DNA from: Marinihelvus sp963695135
GTDB lineage: Bacteria; Pseudomonadota; Gammaproteobacteria; Xanthomonadales; SZUA-36
Reading direction: 5' to 3'
DNA length: 64,000 nucleotides
Assembly: GCA_963695135.1 (NCBI GenBank)
Contig: CAVOGA010000003.1
Coordinates: 124,001 to 188,000, forward strand
Shown here in pieces: positions 26,135 to 35,205 of the stretch. Every line of letters begins with the position of its first letter. Position 1 is the first letter of the stretch. A program made the translations under genes and the position numbers. Under the pieces are notes generated by a model, which was given only the letters and a program-made list of their open reading frames with translations, was not told the origin of the DNA and ran no database searches.

Positions 26135-27474
26135 GCGCGGCGTCTGCGCCTGCAAGCCTGACCAGCGGCGGCGTCCACCGGCGCGTTCTGGCCATATCCC
26201 TGCCCGCCATCCTGGCCAACTCCTCAGCGCCACTGGTGGGGCTGGTGGATACCTGGGCGGTCGGCCACCTGCCCGGCGCGGTGCACCTGGCGGCAGTCGG
26301 CGTCGGCAGCGTCATCTTCAACTTTGTATTCTGGGCTTTCGGCTTTCTGCGCATGGGCACCACCGGGCTCGTTGCCCAGGCCTGGGGGCGCATGGACCTG
26401 GATGAACTGGGCCGGGTAGTGGTTCGTTCCTGCGCCCTGGCGGTCCTGTTGGGACTTGCGCTGTGGCTTGTACAGGCTGCGCTCTGGAAGCTGTCGATCG
26501 CCGCGCTTGCGCCGCCGCAGGATGTGGCGGACCTGACCCGCTCGTATTTCGAACTGCGCATCTGGGCGGCGCCGGCCACCCTGCTCGTATTCGTCATTTC
26601 CGGGGTGCTGTTCGGCCTTGGCCGGACCACCGGCGTGCTGGTGCTGCAACTCGCGCTGAACCTGGCCAATGCCGCACTCAACCTGTGGTTCGTTGTCGGC
26701 CTGGACCTGGGTGTCGCAGGCGTTGCCCTGGGAACCCTGATCGCGCAGTGGCTGGCCGCGGCCCTGGGATTGATCATGCTGTTCAGGGAGCCGGCGACCC
26801 GCGCGCTGCGCGCGATGCTGAGGGAAAGCAAGACCTGGCGTCCCGCTGGCTTTCGTCCCCTGCTGGTACTCAATGGCTATATCTTTCTGCGCACCATTCT
26901 GCTGATGGTCGCGCTGACCCTGGTCATGCGCGAGGCTGCCGGGCTGGGAGAAACCGCGATGGCGGCCAGCCACGTGGTGAACCAGTACCTGATGCTGATC
27001 GCCCTCGGCCTGGATGGTTTTGCACATGCCGCCGAGGCGCAGGCCGGCGCAGCCTGGGGTCATGGCCGGCGCGCGCTGTTCCAGCGCTGGGTGCGGGTTG
27101 CGGGCCTGTGGGCGTTTATCGCCAGCCTGCTGTACACGGCGCTGTTCTGGTTTGCCGGCGACCTGCTCACCGCCCTGCTGACCAATATCGAGCCGGTACG
27201 CGCGGCGACTGCCCGGGTCATGCCGCTGGTGGCGCTGCTGCCGGTCGTATCGGTCTGGTGCTACCACTTCGATGGCGTGTTCATCGGCGCCACCGCCGCC
27301 CGCGCCATGCTGGTGACCATGGCCATCGCCTTCGCGGTTTACGTCGTGATCCTGCCGCCCATGACCGATCACTGGGGACTGGCCGGAATCTGGGGCGCCG
27401 TGCTGGTGTTCATGGCCCTGCGCGGTGTCGCCCAGGCGGCATGGTATCCCTTCATGTTGCGCACGCTGAACTGA
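26131..27474 (+). CDS. MATE-family efflux transporter (DinF-like)
   Basis: 447 residues, about twelve transmembrane segments. ILANSSAPLVGLVDTWAVGH is the conserved first MATE helix, followed by FWAFGFLRMGTTGLVAQAWG; the second half begins GLGETAMAASHVVNQYLM. The DinF branch is the best fit. Cation-coupled drug or metabolite export is expected for the family. The start is TTG overlapping the EamA stop. Confidence 0.92.
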   Translation: MSAASAPASLTSGGVHRRVLAISLPAILANSSAPLVGLVDTWAVGHLPGAVHLAAVGVGSVIFNFVFWAFGFLRMGTTGLVAQAWGRMDLDELGRVVVRSCALAVLLGLALWLVQAALWKLSIAALAPPQDVADLTRSYFELRIWAAPATLLVFVISGVLFGLGRTTGVLVLQLALNLANAALNLWFVVGLDLGVAGVALGTLIAQWLAAALGLIMLFREPATRALRAMLRESKTWRPAGFRPLLVLNGYIFLRTILLMVALTLVMREAAGLGETAMAASHVVNQYLMLIALGLDGFAHAAEAQAGAAWGHGRRALFQRWVRVAGLWAFIASLLYTALFWFAGDLLTALLTNIEPVRAATARVMPLVALLPVVSVWCYHFDGVFIGATAARAMLVTMAIAFAVYVVILPPMTDHWGLAGIWGAVLVFMALRGVAQAAWYPFMLRTLN

Positions 27475-27500
27475 CCCTGTCTCCAGCGTCTGTGCTTGCC

Positions 27501-27506
27501 TATAAT
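27501..27506 (+). promoter_or_regulatory. -10 box upstream of the DUF748 gene
   Basis: Perfect TATAAT. Transcription would begin near 27513, 30 bases before the GTG at 27542 and its GGGGGGA ribosome site, which argues against the ATG at 27512 as start. The -35 is not recognisable. Confidence 0.45.
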
Positions 27507-27541
27507 TTGGGATGTTCAGAAAACACCCCGGGGGGACCTGC

Positions 27542-30528
27542 GTGGCATCCAATGTTGAAACAGAATCCGCCGGTTTCCTCCCGCAGCCGGTCAGGCCCTG
27601 GCTGAGCTGGCGGCGGAAACGCTTCTGGGCGTTGGTCCTGCTGCTGATTTACACGCTGGCAGGGTTTTTTCTCACGCCCTGGCTGATAGAGCGGCAGCTC
27701 CGCAAAACGATAGAGCAGACGGGGCGCAGCCTGTCGGTCACGGAGATCCGGACCAACCCCTATTTGCTGACAGCCGAGGTCACCGGCCTGGAGATCCGGG
27801 ACAAGGATTCCAAACCGCTGTTCACCCTGGATCGTTTTTTTGCCGACGTGCAGACCAGCTCCGTTTTCTACCTGGCGCTCACGTTCAAAAACCTCGCTAT
27901 TGAGCGACCCGAGCTTTTCGATGAGATGTTCCAGGGCACGGACACCCGCCTGGTTCGCTTCGCCCGGGACCTGGCCGGCGAAGCGCCCCCGGAAACCGAT
28001 ACGCAGGACAGCAAACCGCCACCCGTATACCTGCAGCAGTTGTCGGTGCAAGACGCCTACCTGCATGTCCTTAACACGAGCCTGGACAATTACGAGGCCA
28101 CGGCAGGACCGGTTACCGTCAACCTTGCCGACATCCGGACGCGGCCCGACCATGTCGGCAGTCAGGCGGTAAACCTGCTGATCAATGAAACGGACCGGGT
28201 CCGGTGGCAAGGTGATTTGCAACTGGTGCCTTTCCAGTCCCGGGGCACGGTGCAATTTGATGCAAGTACGCTCCCGGAGATTCGCAGATTGCTGGACTAT
28301 TTCCTGCCTTTCGACGTGGAATTTGACAGCATCGCAGCCACTTTCGATTACCGCATGGCCGTTACGGAACAAGGTTTCAATGCGACCGTTGAAGGACTTG
28401 AAGGCGAAGCCCTGGGCTTCGCGGCCGTTATGGATGACGGCGGCGAGCCGGTTATCGAACTGCCGCTGCTGCGCTTCAGTGGAGGCAGCATCCAGGTTCC
28501 ACAACAATCGGCAAGCCTCGAGCGCCTGGAGCTCGCGGGGCTGACGGTTCGCGCGGCGCTTGGAGAGGACGGCAGCATCAGCCTGCTCGATATGATTCCG
28601 GGTGACTCGGAGAAGAATCCCGGCGACTTCGTCGGAACCGGTGACAGCGCCGGGAAACCGTGGACCGTCAGCCTGGATGAATTTGAACTCCGGGAGGGTG
28701 AGCTGATCCTCGCGGACCGCACGGTCAACCCGCCGCTGGAACTCACCGTCAGTCCCGCCAGTCTGACCGCAAGCGGCATCAACAACAGCGATGGCACGCG
28801 CATCCCCTTTGTTGCCGGCGCCGACGCTCTCCAGCGGCGGCAGCCTGGGCTTCGATGGCGAGATCATGGCCTTGCCGCGACTGGAGCTGACCGGCACCGT
28901 GCAGCTGGACGATGTTCAGACGGCGCTGGTTCAGCCTTACGTCAACCGCTTTGTGAATGCCGGTCTCAGTGGCGGGGCCCTGACCCTGAGCGCAGAGGTC
29001 TCCCACAACCCGGAACAGCTGCTCGCCGCCGAGGGCACGCTGCGCTATGCGGCGTTCGAGGTCCAGGACCGGCTGCGGGAAGAGAAACTGGCTGCGTGGG
29101 ACTCCCTGCAGGTGGATCGTTTCGAACTGAATATGGCCGACAAGACCCTGGCCACCTCCGAGTTCAAATTTGGCGGACTGTATGGACGGGTGGCTATCGC
29201 GGAAGACCTCAGCACCAACGTCGGGGATCTGCTGGTATCGCCCCCGGAAAATGCCAACGGCACGGGCGATGACGGGCGGCGCCGGCGCCGGCGCCATGCC
29301 GGATTTTACCGTCACGATTGGTGGCATTGTCATGCAGGGAACGGCCCTGGATTTCTCCGACCGCTCGCTGCCCCTGCCCTTTGACGCCGCCATCCGTGAC
29401 ATGGATGGAACAATCTCCACCCTCTCCAACCGCTCCGAAGAACCTGCAGAGATCGCCCTCGAGGGACGGGTGAACGAATACGGCCTGGCGCGCATCAACG
29501 GCACCACCAAGCCCCTTGATCCGACCAACCAAACCGACATCACCATGGTGTTTCGCAACCTGGATATTTCCCGCCTGACGCCGTACACCATTCAATTTGC
29601 CGGTTACGCCATCGAGACGGGGCGCCTGGATCTTGACCTGGGGTACCGCCTGGCTAACCGCAAGCTGCAGGGCGACAACAAGGTCGTCATTCGCGAAATG
29701 AAACTGGGTGAAAAAAGCGACCTGCCCGGCGCCGGCAGCCTGCCCCTGGGACTGGCGGTTGCCCTGCTCACCGATTCGGAGGGTGTGATCGACCTGGCGG
29801 TCCCGGTAGAGGGTGATCTCGACAACCCGGAATTCCGTATCAGCGGGGTGATCTGGCGGGCCATCGGCAACCTGATCACGAAGGCCGTCACGGCGCCGTT
29901 CCGGTTCCTGGGCAGCCTGGTCGGCATCGACTCGGAAGACTTTGGAACGCTGCACTTTCAGCCCGGCAGATCGGACCTGTCACCGCCCGACCGGGAACAG
30001 CTGGTCAAGCTGGGGGAAGCCATGCTGCAACGGCCGGAGCTGAGCCTGGAGATTGCGGGAAGTTACAGCGCGGCGCTCGACCGGCCTGCGCTGCAAGCGG
30101 CCCGGGTTGAACAGGATATCAGCGCGTGGCTGGACAGTAACGCCGGCAATGACAACGAACTGACCCTCAACCGCGATCGCCAGGCCATGGAAGCGCTGCT
30201 GCTGGCTGCCGACCCCGGTATCAACCTCGAGAGCCTGCAGGCGCCCCACCTGGGCACGCCGGCAGACACCCCGGACGCTGAACCGGCGCTGGACGAGGTC
30301 GCCTATGTCGCGGACCTGCGACGGCAACTCGAGGCGCAAGTGATTATCAGCGAGTCAGAACTGCAAACCCTGGCCCGGGCACGCGGCCAGGCGGCGGCCG
30401 CAGCCCTCCGGCAAGGGCAGGCGGAGGCGGCAGAAGCGCTGCGGGTCGTCGAGATTGAGCCGGCCGGCGTGGAGGCCGGCGATGACAGCACGGTTCCCCT
30501 GGAACTGGCGGTCAGCGCCGGCGACTGA
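27542..30528 (+). CDS. DUF748 / AsmA-like envelope protein, two +1 breaks
   Basis: About 995 residues once frames are joined. One N-terminal transmembrane helix (ALVLLLIYTLAGFFLTPWLI) anchors a long periplasmic region with DUF748 repeats (SVTEIRTNPYLLTAEVTGL, LDEFELREGELILADRTV). The C-terminal block LHFQPGRSDLSPPDREQLVK is the usual DUF748 end with an OmpA-like flavour. Frame breaks: about 28820-28822 and 29274 (GAC-G-GGC); dropping one base at each joins FVAG to ATLSSGG and GDD to GGAGAGAMPDF. Family members are linked to outer-membrane lipid homeostasis; function here is not known. Confidence 0.85.
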
Positions 30529-30533
30529 ACACC

Positions 30534-32099
30534 CTATTGCGTTGCGTTGGCGGAAAGCGCCTCGCAGAGTACAACGTTGTCTTTTGCGACCCGCGTCAGG
30601 GCGATCTGGCCGCTGAGCCCCAGGGCCGGAAACTGGTAGGTCGCCAGGGCGGAGTCGCAGCCGGCAAACGCCAGGTTCAGGGTTCCGACCGGTGCCGTCT
30701 GCGGCGCCGGCTGGGCGGCGTCAAATACGCCCCCTCGGGTCAGGCTCAGCGTCATTTCTGCGCTATTTCCCTGCACGGGGCCGATGGCGGTAAACCAGCG
30801 CTGATCGGGCGCTCCGAGTTCGGCGGGGCCGTCAACCGGCTGCAAGTCAAAGGTAAACCAGCTCAGGAAGACTTGTGTCGAGTCCGGAAACACGTTGATG
30901 AAAAACCCCTGCCCGGCAGTCGCCGGGTCAAACCACGCATCGTTCAGCCCGGCGTTGACCGTGAAGGGAGGCTCTTCTTCCTGCGGACCATCAGAGATGC
31001 GGAAGACACCGCGTCCGGCAGCAGACAGGTAAATGGAACGATCCTCGCCGGTGCCAAAGGTGAGGACGCTGTAGGGTGTGTCACCGAGAAACTCCTGCAC
31101 CCAGTCTCCGCCGTCCCGGTGCAGACTCCACACGACGCCGTTACAGTAGTCCGCGAACAGGTAGCGACCGCTCAGATCCGGGTACGCCTGTCCCCGGTAA
31201 ACCACGCCACCGGTCACCGAGCAGCCCTCGCCATGATCGTAACCGCCGACGGGCAGGGTCAGGCCGGCCCGGTTGCAGTTGCTCACGAAGCAATCGGGCC
31301 CCTCCATGGTGTTCCAGCCGTAATTCTGCCCGCCCCCGTCAAGCAGCGGCTGTACGTTGATTTCTTCAAAGCTGTTCTGGCCCACATCAGCGATAAAGAG
31401 ATCACCGGTAAACGCATCGAAAGCCATGCGCCAGGGATTACGCAAGCCCCAGGCCCACAGCTCATCGCGGCCGGGCTGGCCCACCAGGGGGTTGTCCGGG
31501 GGCACGCGGTAGCCCGGAAGGTCCGGGTCGACCTCCAGCCGGACCAGGCCGCCGAGCAGGCTGTTGCGGTTCTGGCCCTCGCCGTCCGGGTCATTGGCGC
31601 CGCCGCCGTCACCGATACCCAGGTAGAGATAGCCGTCCGGTCCGAACTGGATCTGGCCGCCGTTATGGTTCGCGCGTGGCTGGTTCACTACCAGCAGGAT
31701 TTCCTCGCTGTCGGGATCTGCCGCACTGGGAATTGCACTGACCCGGAAGCGCGCCAGCACCGTGTCGCCCGACCCGTTGGTGTACCAGGCGTAAAACACC
31801 CCGGACTGGACGTAATCCGGAGCGAACGCGAGGCTGAGCAGCCCTCGCTCTCCGCCGGAAGATATCCGGTCGCGGATGTCCAGGAATAGACTCTCCCTGC
31901 CCGTGTCTGCGTCACGCGCCCACACCCGCCCGCCCTGTTCAACAAGGAACAGCCGCTGGCTGCCATCACCGGCATGACGAATATCCACGATCGAATCGCG
32001 CTGGGAAACCTGCTCAAAACGCAGTTCGACAGCGTGGGCCGCAGCAGCGGCAGTGATGAGCAACAAAATCAGAAAGACCCGCACCGATGCTTGTTTCAT
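30534..32099 (-). CDS. PQQ-type sugar (glucose/sorbosone) dehydrogenase with extra C-terminal domain
   Basis: 521 residues with signal peptide (VRVFLILLLITAAAAAHA). Residues about 25-370 form the soluble-GDH beta-propeller: GERGLLSLAFAPDY, the catalytic-region ANHNGGQIQFGPDGYLYLG and IGDGGGANDP, LWAWGLRNPWRMAFD. After a proline-rich hinge comes a ~135-residue domain beginning NAGLNDAWFDPATAGQGFF, a module often found at the ends of secreted proteins of marine gammaproteobacteria. PQQ dependence is family knowledge, not proven here. It lies 41 bases after msrQ on the same strand. Confidence 0.87.
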   Translation of the reverse strand: MKQASVRVFLILLLITAAAAAHAVELRFEQVSQRDSIVDIRHAGDGSQRLFLVEQGGRVWARDADTGRESLFLDIRDRISSGGERGLLSLAFAPDYVQSGVFYAWYTNGSGDTVLARFRVSAIPSAADPDSEEILLVVNQPRANHNGGQIQFGPDGYLYLGIGDGGGANDPDGEGQNRNSLLGGLVRLEVDPDLPGYRVPPDNPLVGQPGRDELWAWGLRNPWRMAFDAFTGDLFIADVGQNSFEEINVQPLLDGGGQNYGWNTMEGPDCFVSNCNRAGLTLPVGGYDHGEGCSVTGGVVYRGQAYPDLSGRYLFADYCNGVVWSLHRDGGDWVQEFLGDTPYSVLTFGTGEDRSIYLSAAGRGVFRISDGPQEEEPPFTVNAGLNDAWFDPATAGQGFFINVFPDSTQVFLSWFTFDLQPVDGPAELGAPDQRWFTAIGPVQGNSAEMTLSLTRGGVFDAAQPAPQTAPVGTLNLAFAGCDSALATYQFPALGLSGQIALTRVAKDNVVLCEALSANATQ

Positions 32100-32140
32100 G
32101 AAATTTTCTCCGTGTTAGTCCGGAAGATTCGAGGCCGGCA

Positions 32141-32806
32141 TCAGGGTGCCCTGCTCACTGCCCCCGTCGGTTCCTTGCGGGCCATGCGTGCCGCCGTACG
32201 CTGGTTTTTAGCCCGCCTGCGCCACAACCGGTAGCCCAGCAGCACCGCCAGAATAAGCGCGTAGACGGTCGGCTCCACCGTGTCGAGCTTAACCTGCCAG
32301 TAGTAATGCCACACACCAAGGATGGCTGCCGGATAGACCAGGCGATGCAGCGATTTCCAGCGCCGGCCCAGGCGGCGCATCCAGCCCCGCGTGGAGGTCA
32401 ATGCCAGCGGAATAAGCAGCAACAGCGCCGCGAAGCCGATGGTGATGAAGGGTCGCTTGAACACGTCCTCCAGAACCAGACCCAGGTCCAGCGCCCGGTC
32501 CAGCGTGAGATACACGAGGAAATGCAGCACCAGGTAGAAAAACGCGAACAGCCCGATCATCCGCCGGTAGCCGATCAGCCAGCTGCGGCCGGTCAACTCA
32601 CTCAGAGGGGTGATGCACAGGCCCAGCAACAGGAACCGCAAAGCCCAGATGCCGGCCAGGTCCATCAGGGCTTCCACCGGGTCGGCGCCAAGCGAGACAC
32701 CGGCCAGGCCCAATGCCCCGGCCAGCAGATAAAGCGCCGGCGCCAGGCAAGCGAGAAACAGCGGCGGCTTGGTCCACCGAAAAATACGTTTGCTGGCGGG
32801 CTGCAT
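32141..32806 (-). CDS. msrQ: MsrQ, haem-binding membrane subunit of the MsrPQ system
   Basis: Ferric-reductase-like membrane protein that passes electrons from the quinone pool/flavin reductase to periplasmic MsrP. 221 residues, about six transmembrane helices, conserved His in FFYLVLHFLVYL, SLHRLVYPAAILGVWHYYW. Starts 11 bases after msrP, standard operon order. Confidence 0.95.
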   Translation of the reverse strand: MQPASKRIFRWTKPPLFLACLAPALYLLAGALGLAGVSLGADPVEALMDLAGIWALRFLLLGLCITPLSELTGRSWLIGYRRMIGLFAFFYLVLHFLVYLTLDRALDLGLVLEDVFKRPFITIGFAALLLLIPLALTSTRGWMRRLGRRWKSLHRLVYPAAILGVWHYYWQVKLDTVEPTVYALILAVLLGYRLWRRRAKNQRTAARMARKEPTGAVSRAP

Positions 32807-32817
32807 CAGCGGCCGGC

Positions 32818-33783
32818 TCAGTAATTGCGGCGCAGGTCCAGCCCCGTATACAGGCCGGCAACTTCATCCGCATAGCCGTTGAAAGGCTTGGTGGGAATCC
32901 TGCCTGCGAAAAGCCCCGCCCCGATCGGCCGCTCGGAAGCCTGGCTCCATCGCGGGTGGTCAACATCCGGGTTTACGTTGGCGTAAAAGCCATACTCACT
33001 GGGAATCGCCCGCTCCCAGCTGGAAACCGGCTGCTGCTCCACGAATTCGATCGTGTCGATGGACTTGATGCTTTTGAATCCGTATTTCCAGGGCACCACC
33101 AGGCGCAGGGGCGCGCCGTTCTGGTTGGGCAGTTCACGGCCGTAAACGCCCACCGCCATGATGGTCAGCGGGTGCATCGCTTCTTGAATGGTCAGGCCCT
33201 CGACATACGGCCATTGGAGGATCCGGCGCCGTTGCCCGGGCATTTCCTCCGGACGCATGACGGTTTTCATGCGCACGAACTTCGCGCGGGAGTTGGGCTG
33301 AAAGCGCTTGAGCATGTCGCCCATCGGGATGCCGACCCAGGGCACGACCATGGACCAGGCTTCCACGCAACGCAGGCGGTAAATCCGCTCTTGCAGGACC
33401 TGGGGTTTGAGTAAATCCTCGAGCGCATAATCACCGGGCTTGTCACACTCCCCGGCGACCCTCACCGTCCAGGGCTGCGGCTGAAAATCCCCGGAGTAGC
33501 GCGCCGGGTCCGACTTGCCGGTGCCAAACTCGTAAAAATTGTTGTAGGTGGTGATGTCTTCCCAGCTGTTGGGCGCCCGCTCCGGCCGGTAGCTGGTCGT
33601 TTCAATGGGCCCCGGGAGCGGTGTACTGCCCTCTTCCGCCAGCAACTGGGCGTTGGCCAGGGGCGCAAGCGCCAGGCCGGCGGAGGCGATACCTGCGCGG
33701 CGCAGCAGTTCACGGCGGCGCAGATAGACGGACTCGGACGTGATCTCGGAGGGCAGAATGTCAGACTTACGGCGTATCAGCAT
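32818..33783 (-). CDS. msrP: MsrP, periplasmic methionine sulfoxide reductase (molybdopterin)
   Basis: Repairs oxidised methionine in envelope proteins. 321 residues from MLIRRKSDILPSEIT. A twin-arginine signal is present (LRRRELLRRAGIASAGLALA). The Mo-ligand Cys lies in YRLRCVEAWSMVVPWVG. GAPLRLVVPWKYGFKSIKSI is typical of the sulfite-oxidase fold. The frame is open 78 codons upstream but only this ATG gives the Tat signal. Needs msrQ, directly downstream. Confidence 0.96.
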   Translation of the reverse strand: MLIRRKSDILPSEITSESVYLRRRELLRRAGIASAGLALAPLANAQLLAEEGSTPLPGPIETTSYRPERAPNSWEDITTYNNFYEFGTGKSDPARYSGDFQPQPWTVRVAGECDKPGDYALEDLLKPQVLQERIYRLRCVEAWSMVVPWVGIPMGDMLKRFQPNSRAKFVRMKTVMRPEEMPGQRRRILQWPYVEGLTIQEAMHPLTIMAVGVYGRELPNQNGAPLRLVVPWKYGFKSIKSIDTIEFVEQQPVSSWERAIPSEYGFYANVNPDVDHPRWSQASERPIGAGLFAGRIPTKPFNGYADEVAGLYTGLDLRRNY

Positions 33784-33913
33784 GATGGCGATCCGGCAGG
33801 ATGTGAGGGTGTACTGCGGATAAAGACCGGAATACGGGTTGAAAAGCTTACGCGCTGAGGCATCAATCGCCCGTGAACACCGCGCCCGGGACTTGTCGCC
33901 TATCGCCCGGGAC

Positions 33914-34987
33914 TCAGGACTTGCTGCCCTTGCCGGCCTCTTCCAGATCCAGCCCCATCTGCCGCGCACGCCGGCGCCATTTACGACGTGCGAGATCCTG
34001 CATGTCGATGGTCGCATCGCTCTCGTCCACGATCTCCAGCCCGAGCAGCGTTTCGATAATGTCCTCGAGCGTCAGAATGCCCTGCGTGTCACCGTATTCG
34101 TCAACCACCAGCATCATGTGCGCCCGCGTTTCCTGGGCGCGGTTGAAGGCCCGGCCCAGGGTCACGGTCTCGGGCACCGAGGGCATATCCCGGCGGTAGT
34201 TTTCCAGCAGCTTGTGCTGGTTGCCCCGCGCCTGGGCAAGCAGCAGGTCGCTGCGCAGGACAAAACCGGTGATCCGGTCAACGTCATCGTTGTCATAGAT
34301 CGGAATGCGGGAAAAGGGTTCCTGTTCGTAACGGTGAAAAAACTCTTCAACCGTGGTGGTGTCCGGCAGCGAAAAAAGCACCGTGCGGGGTGTCATCGCC
34401 GCGTGCACCGGGGTGTGCCGCAGGGCCAGCAGGTTCTTCACCACCCGCGACTCCTGGCGGCCCAGCTCGCCCTCCTCGGCACTGAGCTCCGCCATCGCCG
34501 CAAACTCCTGGCGACTGAAGCCGCTGATGGTCGGGCCTTCGGTCATTGACCGGGTCATGTATTCCGACAGCTTCACGAAGGGGTAAAGCACCAGCACCAG
34601 GAACTTCAAACCATAGGCCGTAGCGGGCGCCAGTTGCCGCCAGTAGGTGGCGCCGAGCGTCTTGGGAATAATCTCGGAAAAAACCAGGATCAGTAAGGTG
34701 AGTATCGCCGAGGTGATGCCCAGGTAGGCATTGCCAAAGACCGCCGTGGCCTGGGCTCCGGCCCCGGCCGCGCCCGCCGTATGCGCAATCGTATTGAGTG
34801 TCAGGATCGCCGCCAGCGGCTGGTTGATTTTGTCCTTGAGCTTGCGCAGCACCGGACCGCAACGTTCACCCTGCTCTTCCTTCAGGGCGACGTAGGCGCT
34901 GGTGACACTGAGCAGGACTGCCTCGGCGATCGAACAGAGGAACGAAAATACGAGGGCTACGCAGACGTAAACGATGAGGAGGGTCAT
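33914..34987 (-). CDS. CNNM-domain (DUF21) protein with CBS pair
   Basis: 357 residues from MTLLIVYVCVALVFSFLCS; an in-frame ATG 13 codons earlier is possible but neither start has a clear ribosome site. N-terminal CNNM transmembrane domain with AEAVLLSVTSAYVALKEEQG and LVFSEIIPKTLGATYW, then two CBS motifs (MTPRTVLFSLPDTTTVEEFF; GDTQGILTLEDIIETLLGLE). No CorC/HlyC C-terminal FAD-like domain follows. Family members are linked to Mg2+ or Na+/Mg2+ transport. 130 bp before msrP. Confidence 0.9.
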   Translation of the reverse strand: MTLLIVYVCVALVFSFLCSIAEAVLLSVTSAYVALKEEQGERCGPVLRKLKDKINQPLAAILTLNTIAHTAGAAGAGAQATAVFGNAYLGITSAILTLLILVFSEIIPKTLGATYWRQLAPATAYGLKFLVLVLYPFVKLSEYMTRSMTEGPTISGFSRQEFAAMAELSAEEGELGRQESRVVKNLLALRHTPVHAAMTPRTVLFSLPDTTTVEEFFHRYEQEPFSRIPIYDNDDVDRITGFVLRSDLLLAQARGNQHKLLENYRRDMPSVPETVTLGRAFNRAQETRAHMMLVVDEYGDTQGILTLEDIIETLLGLEIVDESDATIDMQDLARRKWRRRARQMGLDLEEAGKGSKS

Positions 34988-35171
34988 GGCGGTTGCAGTG
35001 TAACCAATCACGACCAACTTAGACATGCGTAATAAGGTTAATCGGCCGGCCGGTGATATGGCGGGACGCCGGGAGCCGTTTTAAGAGGATAAGGACAGTG
35101 GGCTTGGTTTCCGACCCTTTCCTCCGGTCAGAACCTTTCTCCCCCAGCAGAAGGCCCACTGGCTGGCCCCC

Positions 35172-35197
35172 GTCCGGGTTCGGCCTCGGCAGAACCC
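35172..35197 (-). terminator. Hairpin downstream of the GH92-like gene
   Basis: 8-bp stem CCGGGTTC / GAACCCGG with a 10-base loop, 9 bases past the stop. No T-run, so termination is uncertain. The rest of 34988-35205 shows no gene. Confidence 0.35.
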
Positions 35198-35205
35198 GGG
35201 CGGGC

